Below are positions 1 through 6,948 of a stretch of 38,340 nucleotides of DNA, in pieces (the first letter of the stretch is position 1; each line of letters opens with the position of its first letter). The DNA is taken from assembly GCA_945892985.1 (NCBI GenBank), contig CAMDDU010000041.1, positions 1 through 38,340 on the forward strand, read 5' to 3'. The notes beneath the pieces were generated by a model, which was not told the DNA's origin, did not search any database, and worked only from the letters and a program-made list of their open reading frames with translations. Origin of the DNA: CAITSH01 sp945892985 (lineage in GTDB: Bacteria > Pseudomonadota > Gammaproteobacteria > Burkholderiales > SG8-39). Position numbers and translations under genes: made by a program.

Positions 1-170
1 CCCGCCATGCTGGCGAGGGCGCTGTTTCGACCGCCCTGCTCGATAAGGGTCCCGTCTTCCTCGAACGTCCGTGCCCCACCCCGTGGCGCCTTAGGCGCAC
101 CACGCAGCGCCTGCACGAAGCTTTCATAAGCATAGGGAACGGCCGGTGTGGTCATCTCAAAATGATTCAT
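1..170 (-). CDS. 5' part of a primase/helicase-like mobile-element protein (runs off the window)
   Basis: An open frame starts at ATG 170 on the minus strand and leaves the window at base 1, giving 56 residues. The stretch GRNSALASMA near the edge resembles the GRN-x-x-LAS-x-AG motif at the start of primase C-terminal (PriCT-like) or phage/plasmid helicase domains. The ATG overlaps the TGA of the upstream primase gene as ATGA, so the two are probably translationally coupled. The pairing of a RepB-type primase with such a protein is common in integrated plasmids and satellite-like elements. Only the N-terminus is visible, so the domain call is inference. Confidence 0.5.
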   Translation of the reverse strand, partial: MNHFEMTTPAVPYAYESFVQALRGAPKAPRGGARTFEEDGTLIEQGGRNSALASMA

Positions 171-910
171 TTCTGTTCTCCTCGTTTCTGCCAGACAATG
201 CGGGGGATGAAGGGCTTGCCCTTTTGGTGAACAAAACCCGGAAGGCGCATAACCCGCCCCAGGTCGTTGACCGCCACATCCCCATGGAAGTGCTCCGCGA
301 GCCGCTTCTGAAGCTCCCTGAAGTCGCCCAGAGGGCAGCCGGAGACCAACCAGTAGGCGTGCCACCGCCCAGGACTGCTCTCGACGACAAGCGTTGGTGC
401 AAGCTCCCACTGATAAACAGGCTCCACAGGCGAGCCGTCCAGGTCGACAAACAGCGCCCGTATGGCAGTAACGTTCTCAGCCCTGCGGCAGGTCTTTTTA
501 CCTTCACGGGTCTTACCGTCACCGCAGTTCACCATAAAGAACACGCCGGCACCGCGATCGTTCAAAGCGCTCAAAGCCTCGGCATGCTCGTCAAAAGAGC
601 CGTGAAACACCCGACTGAGCGCCCCCTGGTGGCTCACATCGGCACGTTCAGCAAAGGTTTGGAACGTGAAAACCGCGTCCGAAGAGAAAGCCGCTAAGAA
701 GCGCCTCGCCTCGCCCAAGTCTTTGTCCACATCCGCGTGTTTTGCATCAGCGCCGATTCGCTGAGACACCGCCCTCCTGGGGTTTAGCCCCCAAGTAGGC
801 GAATGCGTGCGTTTTGACCTCGACACCCGCCAGTCGCTCCAACGCATCGATGCGGCAACTAACGACGGCCGCGGGGGGTGACTTATGACCTCGGTAAATA
901 TACTGGGCAT
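167..910 (-). CDS. RepB-family DNA primase of an integrated element
   Basis: The protein has the signature blocks of plasmid/phage RepB-like primases: a TFQTF stretch, then HGSFDEHAEAL, GAGVFFMVN, the acidic core RALFVDLDG, VVESSPGRWHAYWLV, and RVMRLPGFVHQKG near the C-terminus. This family primes replication of mobile elements. The start is uncertain. ATG 910 has GAGG about 7 nt upstream, but family similarity begins only around residue 65. GTG 769 is preceded by AGGAGGG at a short spacing and would give a 200-aa protein of more usual shape. The stop overlaps the start of the next minus-strand gene. With the integrase at 1177-2520 it marks the left part of the window as an integrated element. 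Confidence 0.75.
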   Translation of the reverse strand: MPSIFTEVISHPPRPSLVAASMRWSDWRVSRSKRTHSPTWGLNPRRAVSQRIGADAKHADVDKDLGEARRFLAAFSSDAVFTFQTFAERADVSHQGALSRVFHGSFDEHAEALSALNDRGAGVFFMVNCGDGKTREGKKTCRRAENVTAIRALFVDLDGSPVEPVYQWELAPTLVVESSPGRWHAYWLVSGCPLGDFRELQKRLAEHFHGDVAVNDLGRVMRLPGFVHQKGKPFIPRIVWQKRGEQK

Positions 911-1101
911 GATAATTCCTCAAGAAAAGCGCGGATCGGCCACTCCTCTCCGCTATACCCACTTATGCAAATCCCGCGGCTTTCCCGCCCCAATCTTTAA
1001 TTTATTCACTTTTCCTGAGTTAATCCGCGTCTCGTCGGGGCGCCCATTCGAGCAGCCACCAAGGGGATCGGGGCTGCGGCAAGGTGCTTGCCGGGAGGGC
1101 G

Positions 1102-1140
1102 AAAAAAAACCGCGTGGCGGGGAGGCTCCCCGGCACGCGG
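1102..1140 (-). terminator. Intrinsic terminator of the integrase gene
   Basis: On the minus strand a GC-rich hairpin (arms CCGCGTG/CACGCGG outside and GGGGAG/CTCCCC inside, with one internal mismatch) is followed directly by eight T residues (A run at 1102-1109 on the plus strand). It lies 37 nt past the integrase stop and is correctly oriented to end that transcript before the primase genes. Confidence 0.85.
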
Positions 1141-1176
1141 CTCTGTAGTTTTACTACCTGAATCTAGTGCAAATCC

Positions 1177-2520
1177 CTATAGGGTGTCTAGGACCGGCGC
1201 GAGGGCGCGGGTAATGGCCTCCGTCTTCGTCTTAAGGTCATGACCCTCCCCGTACCGGTCAGCGATCGACTGGCTACCCCAACCACCGATTTCGTTCATA
1301 ACGTCGATGGTCACATTGGCGTGGCGCAAAAGGTCACGCATGGCGTGACGTGCACAATGGGCGGTCCGAGCCTTAATTCCCAGCGCTCGAATGTACTTAT
1401 TGACCGCAGCGCTGGCGTTGTCGGCATTTGCGGTGACGCCATCGCAATACCTCGGGAATAACTGCTCGCTTTTCGTCGACTGCAGGAGGGTCTTCATCGC
1501 CCGAACCCCGATCGCTACGACGGGGACGCGCCTGGCGCTGTTTTTGTTCTTCACGGTTCTGCGCCCATATTCGGCGATCTGGATGTACGGGTACGCCCCA
1601 TCAAGGAAAAGATCCTGCCGGCGCAACCCGGTCACCTCGCCGATTCGGGCTCCGGTCAAACAACACAGCAGCGCCAGCACTCGAATCTCATCCCCCACCG
1701 CCAAACTCGCTCTGATGACAGTCCTGAGCTCCTCGTCGGTGAACCGCAGGCGCCGCACCGAGTCTTTCCCCTCGCCCGGAATTGTGAGCGCCTCGAACGG
1801 GTTATTCATCTGAAGCCCGCCCTCCCGAATGACAGTCGTCAGAACGGCTCTGAGCGCATTAATCTCACGCTTAATACTAGCCGTCTTGACCACCCCCGCA
1901 CGCTCGGTGATATAGCGCTTCGCCAGGTCGCGCGTCAGTCCCGTGATGGGGATGTCGCCGGTGATTTCGATCAGCTTGCGCCAATGTATGAGAACGCCCT
2001 GCCTGAACGCTGCCTCAGCTCCACGTTTGTGCTCAGAGAAATAGACCTCCGGGGCCTGAGTCAACAGCAGCGGCAGCGGAGCCTGGAGGGCTTTTCGGGC
2101 GAGTCGGTCGGTAGGCGTGAGCGTGCCGCTTTCCTCCTTGCCCTTCAAATAATCCTCTATGAATTCGAGATGCGGTTGCGCGTCCTGGCCCTGGTGGTCC
2201 TTGACGTAAGCCTGCCCCGCGCCAGGCTGAAGATCGAAGTGCTCTAAGAGCAGATACGCGTCAAGCTGCTGCCCACCTAGATCTTCCGCCCCCTTGCCAC
2301 GAAGCATCTTGAATAGTCGGTCGTGTTGCGCCGCCAACCGCGTAGCCTCGAGGGCGATCGAGCTACTCGTGCCCTCCAGCTTTACGGTGATCTTGGTACG
2401 CCCACGGAATCGGTGGCGCAGGTCCTTCGGGATCGCCCGCTGATAGCAGGTAAGGCCGTGATTATCGAAGATGTGCGGGAGCTTCAAGGTCAAGTACCGA
2501 CCAACAGATAAAGTCACCAT
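1177..2520 (-). CDS. Tyrosine-type site-specific integrase
   Basis: This 447-residue protein has the layout of phage/island integrases. An N-terminal part (YLTLKLPHIF...YQRAIPKDLR) resembles the DUF6538-type region, followed by a SAM-like core-binding domain. The catalytic domain carries Arg in TGARIGEV, the H-x-x-R box in AHCARHAMRDLLR, and the tyrosine in ADRYGEG near the C-terminus. It cuts and rejoins DNA through a 3'-phosphotyrosine to integrate or excise the element. ATG 2520 has an excellent GAGGAGGG ribosome site 6 nt upstream. The gene begins about 90 nt from the 3' end of tRNA-Thr and reads away from it, which is the standard arrangement for elements that use a tRNA 3' end as attB. 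Confidence 0.95.
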   Translation of the reverse strand: MVTLSVGRYLTLKLPHIFDNHGLTCYQRAIPKDLRHRFRGRTKITVKLEGTSSSIALEATRLAAQHDRLFKMLRGKGAEDLGGQQLDAYLLLEHFDLQPGAGQAYVKDHQGQDAQPHLEFIEDYLKGKEESGTLTPTDRLARKALQAPLPLLLTQAPEVYFSEHKRGAEAAFRQGVLIHWRKLIEITGDIPITGLTRDLAKRYITERAGVVKTASIKREINALRAVLTTVIREGGLQMNNPFEALTIPGEGKDSVRRLRFTDEELRTVIRASLAVGDEIRVLALLCCLTGARIGEVTGLRRQDLFLDGAYPYIQIAEYGRRTVKNKNSARRVPVVAIGVRAMKTLLQSTKSEQLFPRYCDGVTANADNASAAVNKYIRALGIKARTAHCARHAMRDLLRHANVTIDVMNEIGGWGSQSIADRYGEGHDLKTKTEAITRALAPVLDTL

Positions 2521-2607
2521 AATACCCTCCTCTACTTAAAATCTACCTATAGAAGAAGCTTTATGCGCGACTAAGTCATTGAATCGTAATGACCGAGATA
2601 AAGAGAT

Positions 2608-2683
2608 TGGTGCCGATGACCGGAATCGAACTGGTGACCTACGCGTTACGAGTGCGTTGCTCTACCAACTGAGCTACATCGGC
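2608..2683 (-). tRNA. tRNA-Thr (anticodon CGU), attachment site of the element
   Basis: On the minus strand a 76-nt cloverleaf can be folded. It has a perfect 7-bp acceptor stem (GCCGATG/CATCGGC), D-arm GCTC/GAGC, anticodon loop CTCGTAA with anticodon CGT, variable AGGTC, T-loop TTCGATT, and an encoded CCA at 2608-2610. Two A-C mismatches are visible, one closing the anticodon stem (31-39) and one in the T stem (52-62). A TATAAT -10 box lies at 2697-2702, about 14 nt upstream of the mature 5' end. The 3' end points towards the integrase. Confidence 0.93.
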
Positions 2684-2696
2684 ATTTCAGCCCGAT

Positions 2697-2702
2697 ATTA
2701 TA
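2697..2702 (-). promoter_or_regulatory. -10 box (TATAAT) of tRNA-Thr
   Basis: A perfect TATAAT on the minus strand sits 13 nt before the tRNA 5' end, leaving room for a leader of about 7 nt. I see no good -35 hexamer at 16-18 nt. Confidence 0.5.
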
Positions 2703-2758
2703 TCGCAATGACGGAAATAACTGGGGCATCCGCACGGCAGGGCGTCCGGATGGGGAGA

Positions 2759-3223
2759 TCAGCCACGCGGACGGATGCGAATAATGATATCGACGCCGGC
2801 CGCCTCGGTGCCCTCTGGCAGCGGGGGCAGCGCCTGCAGAAGAATCTGATCTGAGGGAATATCGGTCAGGCGACCGCTGGCGGTGTCGTAAAAATGGTGG
2901 TGGTCGCGGATGTTCGAGTCATAGAACACCTTGCAAGGATCAACAATCAACTCCCGCAACAGCCCCTTCTCGACAAACAGCTTGAGCGTGTTGTAAACGG
3001 TCGCTTTGGAGGTCTCGGCATCGACCGCGTTGACCAGCGACAACACCTGGTCGGCCGACAAGTGCTGTTGGCGCGACAGCATGACCTGCGCAATCTCAAG
3101 CCGCTGGTGCGTCGGCATCACACCGTGTGCACGCAGCATGCCGGCGACCTCATCCCGGCCCAGAGCCGGCGTTTCTATTGTTTGCGCAATTTCAGTCATG
3201 GCTGCAGCCGCGTTGTTCGGCAC
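2759..3223 (-). CDS. Fur-superfamily regulator, Irr-like
   Basis: The 154-residue protein has a Fur-type winged helix (MPTHQRLEIAQVML, then SKATVYNTLKLFVEKGLLREL) followed by the dimerisation/metal domain with RDHHHFYD. The HHH triplet and the near absence of cysteine (only one, in VDPCKVFYD, so no CXXC zinc site) match the Irr branch, in which haem or iron status controls DNA binding. The function as an iron-response regulator is inferred from the family. The start is ambiguous: GTG 3223 gives the length reported, while ATG 3199 would remove eight residues; neither has a clear ribosome site. It lies alone between tRNA-Thr and the pilin operon, and the 243-nt gap upstream would hold promoters for both. 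Confidence 0.85.
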   Translation of the reverse strand: MPNNAAAAMTEIAQTIETPALGRDEVAGMLRAHGVMPTHQRLEIAQVMLSRQQHLSADQVLSLVNAVDAETSKATVYNTLKLFVEKGLLRELIVDPCKVFYDSNIRDHHHFYDTASGRLTDIPSDQILLQALPPLPEGTEAAGVDIIIRIRPRG

Positions 3224-3466
3224 TGTGAATGGAACAAGGGAATTTTAGCTGCCAGTTTGGACTTTGTCTAACCCGGGTTCGGCCAGGGATGAAACGTGGG
3301 GACAGGCTCAGGCCCGGATTCAGGGGCAGATTCGCAAAAACGTGAATTATTACCGATAAAACCAAGCTTCAGCGCCGTTCACCCCCACGCACCGTCCATT
3401 CGTCGGGTGCGTTTGCGGGCGCACCGGCACTTTACTTAACATCGAATCATCCTAAAAGGAGTTGCC

Positions 3467-3910
3467 ATGCTTGGTCAAAAAGCTTTCACGCTGCTCGAAC
3501 TGATGATCACCGTCGCAATTGTCGGCATTCTTGCGGCCGTGGCCATCCCCTCTTATACCGATTACGTCATGCGCGGCAAGATCGGCGAGGCGACATCCAC
3601 CCTGCTGGCCATGCGGACCAAGATGGAACAGTTCTACCAGGACAACCGCACCTACGTTGGCGCCTGCGCCACCGGCACCATCGCACCGCTGCCGACCGGC
3701 CTCAAATATTTCACCATCACCTGTCCCACGCTTACCGCGACCGCCTACACCATCCAGGCTGCCGGCGGCATCACCGGTGAGCAAAGCATGGCCGGGTTCA
3801 CCTACACCATCAACGAAGCCAACACCCGCAACACCACCGCCGTCCCCAACAGCAGCTGGGGCACCGCAACCATCACCTGCTGGGTGACCAAAAAAGGTGG
3901 CCTGTGTTGA
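3467..3910 (+). CDS. pilE: Type IV pilin-like protein PilE
   Basis: This 147-residue prepilin has a short leader (MLGQKA), then the class III signal FTLLELM with Glu at +5 and the hydrophobic helix ITVAIVGILAAVAIPSYTDYV, which forms the pilus core. Four cysteines lie in the globular part, the last two in ATITCW...GGLC, as expected for a D-region disulfide loop. PilD would cleave before F7, but position -1 is Ala rather than the usual Gly. ATG 3467 has AAGGAG 6 nt upstream. It heads a co-oriented cluster of minor pilins, so it is more likely the minor pilin PilE than the major subunit. Confidence 0.88.
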   Translation: MLGQKAFTLLELMITVAIVGILAAVAIPSYTDYVMRGKIGEATSTLLAMRTKMEQFYQDNRTYVGACATGTIAPLPTGLKYFTITCPTLTATAYTIQAAGGITGEQSMAGFTYTINEANTRNTTAVPNSSWGTATITCWVTKKGGLC

Positions 3911-4485
3911 TTGCAATGACTGTGCTGACTGTGCTGACAGCGCCGACATTGCGCGCAGCCGTCACGGCGCGCCCGGTGCAACACGGCTTCACGCTCGTCG
4001 AGTTGATGATCTCGCTGGTGGTGCTGGCCGTGCTCACCACACTGGGTGCGCCCAGTTTTTTCGAATGGCTGCAGAACTCACAAACACGCTCGGGCGCAGA
4101 GGCGGTGCTCAACGGCATCCAGGTGGCGCGCTCCGAAGCCATTCAGCGCAATGCCAGGGTCATGGTGGTTTTCGTGCCCCCCTCAACCGGCTGGACGGTG
4201 AGCGTCGACGCGGACGACACCGTGATCCAGTCGCGCTCCGGCGCCGAGGGCACCAGCAACGCCGTGCTCACCGCCACACCCGCGGCGGCTACCACCATCA
4301 CCTTTGGCGCGCTGGGCAGCGTCACCACCAACAAAGACACCTCGGCTCCGATCACGCAGGTCGACATGACCAACTCCCAGTTCGCCGGCGCGCGCACGCT
4401 GCGCGTCGTCATCACCGGTGGCGGCGGCATACGCATGTGCGACCCGTCGCCCAGCCTCGCCCTTACCGACCCGCGCCGCTGCTAA
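3904..4485 (+). CDS. fimT: Minor pseudopilin FimT/GspH family
   Basis: The protein carries a type III signal QHG^FTLVELMISL after an unusually long leader of about 28 residues, then a GspH/FimT-type domain (QVARSEAIQRNARV) and a typical end GIRMCDPS...DPRRC. FimT is a minor pseudopilin that primes pilus assembly and, in some species, binds DNA during uptake. GTG 3904 overlaps the end of pilE by 7 nt, suggesting coupling. An in-frame ATG at 3916 would shorten the leader. It is followed closely by pilV. Confidence 0.85.
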   Translation: MLIAMTVLTVLTAPTLRAAVTARPVQHGFTLVELMISLVVLAVLTTLGAPSFFEWLQNSQTRSGAEAVLNGIQVARSEAIQRNARVMVVFVPPSTGWTVSVDADDTVIQSRSGAEGTSNAVLTATPAAATTITFGALGSVTTNKDTSAPITQVDMTNSQFAGARTLRVVITGGGGIRMCDPSPSLALTDPRRC

Positions 4486-4504
4486 TCCTGCACACCACCA
4501 CAGC

Positions 4505-4969
4505 ATGAACGCCTGCATGATGAAACGACCACAATCCACGGCACCGCGCCTGCAGCGCGGCGTGATGATGATCGAGGCCTTGCTCGCCATCCTCATTTTT
4601 TCGGTCGGCATCCTCGCCGTGGTCGGCATGCAGGCGGTCGCCATCAAGAGCGTTACCGATTCCAAGACGCGCAGCGACGCCTCTTTTCTGGCCAACGAAC
4701 TGATGGCGCAGATGTGGACCGATGCCGGCAACATCAGCTCTTACGCCTATGCCGGATCCGGCACGGCACCCACGCGCCTCACCGACTGGATCGCCACGGT
4801 GCAGTTGCGACTGCCCGGCGCCACCACCGTGCCGCCCATCGTCACCGTCACAGGCGCCACGACGTCGGGCGCGACGGTGCAGATCACCATGCGCTGGCAG
4901 CTGCCCGAAGAAGCCTCGCAGGGCCTGCCGCCGCACAACTTCATCATCATCGCCTCGGTCTACATCTGA
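4505..4969 (+). CDS. pilV: Type IV pilus minor pilin PilV
   Basis: The prepilin signal QRG^VMMIEALLAILIFSVGILAV has Glu at +5, and VGILAVVGMQ is characteristic of PilV. The body is about 135 residues. Three in-frame ATGs (4505, 4517, 4520) are possible starts and none has a strong ribosome site; I use the first. The stop lies 2 nt before the pilW start, so both are in one operon. Confidence 0.85.
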   Translation: MNACMMKRPQSTAPRLQRGVMMIEALLAILIFSVGILAVVGMQAVAIKSVTDSKTRSDASFLANELMAQMWTDAGNISSYAYAGSGTAPTRLTDWIATVQLRLPGATTVPPIVTVTGATTSGATVQITMRWQLPEEASQGLPPHNFIIIASVYI

Positions 4970-4971
4970 TC

Positions 4972-6201
4972 ATGTCGAATTTATGCCCCACCCAGGGCCG
5001 GGTGCCGCGCAACACCCGGGGTTTCAGCATGGTCGAGTTGCTGGTCGCCATGACCATCAGCCTGATCGGCATGATCATCATCTTCCAGGTGTTTGAAGTC
5101 TCCGAGAGCATCAAACGCACCACCACCAGCGGCGGCGATGCGCAGCAAAACGGCGCCATCGCCCTCTACATGATCGACCAGGACGTGCGCAACGCCGGCA
5201 TGGGCTTCAACGACACCGCCTACGCCGGCTGCAACGTCACCGCATACGATTCGACGCGCTCGCCCAATACCTTCCCGACCGCGCCGGCGACCATGCTGAT
5301 GGTGCCGGTGCAGGTCACCTCGGGCGGCAACGCCACCACGCCCGACAGCCTGGCCGCTTTTTACGGTTCACAGACCCAGGTCGCCAACTCAACCACGCTC
5401 AGCGCCAACATGACCGCCGCCACCGACTCGTTACGCGTGCAAAGCCGCTATGGCATGCGCACCGGCGACCTGCTGCTGCTGTCCGAACCGGGCACGACCA
5501 AGCGCTGCGCCCTCATGGAAGTCACCGGCCTGCCAGTAACGCCCAGCGACCAGGTTGACCACAACAACGTCGCCTACACCCTCACCGCCACCGGCGCCGG
5601 TTCGGCGACGGCGCGCTTCAACCCAACGGCGGGCATGGGGGTGATCTACACCGGCGCCGGCGGTGCCAACGCCACACGCGTGTTCAACCTTGGCAACATC
5701 TACGACACGGTGCCGCTGACCATGCCGGTGCACAACACCTACGCCATCGTCAGCAATGCGCTGACCCTGCGCTCGGGCTTTTCCGACACCGCGGCCACGG
5801 CCATCGCCGACAACATCGTGCACATGCGCGTCGTCTATGGCCTGGATGACGGCACCAACAACGGTACCATCACCTACAACGCCGCCTACACCGCGGGCGA
5901 CGGCATAGTCGACCGTTTTGTCGACGGCAGCACCACGCCCAACTGGCAGTACGTCATCGCCGTGCGCATCGCCGTTGTCGCGCGCAGCGCGCTGGCGGAA
6001 AAGCCCTCTTCGGGCATTCCGAGCGACCCCTGCGACACCACCACCGCCTTCCCGACCTGGTCGGGCACGGCCTGGTCGACCGCCGCGCCCAACCTGATGA
6101 CCGCCCTGGACGTTTCAGCGGACGCCAACTGGCGCTGCTACCGCTACAAGGTGTTCGAGACCACCCTCCCGCTACGCAACTGGATATGGAAGTCGAGCTG
6201 A
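4972..6201 (+). CDS. pilW: Type IV pilus minor pilin PilW
   Basis: This 409-residue protein opens with a prepilin leader ending NTRG^FSMVELLVAMTISLIGM and then a large globular domain with QQNGAIALYMIDQDVRNAGMGF, a block typical of PilW. PilW joins PilV, PilX and FimT in the minor pilin complex that primes assembly and carries PilY1 to the tip. ATG 4972 follows the pilV stop by 2 nt, and the stop is 1 nt before the pilX ATG. The length is at the upper end for the family. Confidence 0.9.
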   Translation: MSNLCPTQGRVPRNTRGFSMVELLVAMTISLIGMIIIFQVFEVSESIKRTTTSGGDAQQNGAIALYMIDQDVRNAGMGFNDTAYAGCNVTAYDSTRSPNTFPTAPATMLMVPVQVTSGGNATTPDSLAAFYGSQTQVANSTTLSANMTAATDSLRVQSRYGMRTGDLLLLSEPGTTKRCALMEVTGLPVTPSDQVDHNNVAYTLTATGAGSATARFNPTAGMGVIYTGAGGANATRVFNLGNIYDTVPLTMPVHNTYAIVSNALTLRSGFSDTAATAIADNIVHMRVVYGLDDGTNNGTITYNAAYTAGDGIVDRFVDGSTTPNWQYVIAVRIAVVARSALAEKPSSGIPSDPCDTTTAFPTWSGTAWSTAAPNLMTALDVSADANWRCYRYKVFETTLPLRNWIWKSS

Positions 6202-6202
6202 C

Positions 6203-6835
6203 ATGGATCTGCGTCCTTTAAAAACCAGCCTCTCCGGCGCCCGCCGCCAGCGCGGCACCATGCTGGTCATCTCACTGATCGTGCTCGTCGCCATGACGCT
6301 CGCCGGCGTCGCCATGATGCGCTCGGTCGACACCTCGGCCATCGTCGCCGGCAACATCGCCTTCAAGCAATCTTCGCTCAATGCTGCCGATGGCGGCATC
6401 CAGGCCGGCTTCACCTACCTGACGACTTTTTCCGGCACGACGACCCTGTACAACGACAACAACACCGCGGGTGTTTCAAGCGTGGGCTATTTTTCCAGCG
6501 CACCGACTGACGAGCCGGACTGGACCAACACGTCCAACTGGACCAACGCCGGATCGGTCAACGCCGGGGTGGCCGATGCCGGCGGCAACGTGGTGCAATA
6601 CGTCATCCACCGCCTGTGCCCCATCGCCAACTGCGCCCCCAACGCCACCTGCTCGGGTGCGACCAATGTGTGCGGCTCGACGCCCGACACCACCGCCATC
6701 AGCGGCGAGGGTGTGGACCAGAGCTCCGCCAATTTTTTCACCCGTCCGCCCGCCACCCACTACCGCGTGACTGCCCGCGTAGTAGGCCCGCGCCAGTCAA
6801 AGGCTATTGTGCAGACCATGTTGCGCACGCAATAG
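6203..6835 (+). CDS. pilX: Type IV pilus assembly protein PilX
   Basis: The 210-residue protein starts with RRQRGTMLVISLIVLVAMTLAGVAMMRS, the PilX/PilX-N signature, in which Thr or Met replaces the +5 Glu seen in other prepilins. This is followed by DTSAIVAGNIAFKQSSLNAAD, also typical. It lies between pilW and pilY1, the standard order. The C-terminus is Cys-rich (four cysteines in about 30 residues). Confidence 0.88.
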   Translation: MDLRPLKTSLSGARRQRGTMLVISLIVLVAMTLAGVAMMRSVDTSAIVAGNIAFKQSSLNAADGGIQAGFTYLTTFSGTTTLYNDNNTAGVSSVGYFSSAPTDEPDWTNTSNWTNAGSVNAGVADAGGNVVQYVIHRLCPIANCAPNATCSGATNVCGSTPDTTAISGEGVDQSSANFFTRPPATHYRVTARVVGPRQSKAIVQTMLRTQ

Positions 6836-6948
6836 GGCATTTCGGGCAAACCCGCAGTATTCGCAATAGCGCATACCAACATACCGCAAGACGCAGGCAC
6901 AGAGGCACATCAGCAAACCAACGCGCTCCCGCTCCAGAGGATATGCAT

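Noticed and set aside
747..962. 71-codon minus-strand frame overlapping the primase start
   Set aside because: It has no ribosome site and a GTG start, and it contains the AGGAGGG that could serve the primase start at 769. It could be a real upstream gene, but nothing beyond an open frame supports it.
885..1148. Plus-strand frame of 87 codons across the terminator region
   Set aside because: It runs through the integrase terminator hairpin and A tract and has no ribosome site or family pattern.
3405..3466. Possible sigma-54 promoter before pilE
   Set aside because: GGCAC is present near 3427 but the -12 GC at the required distance is missing. Only a small GTGCG/CGCAC hairpin is visible.
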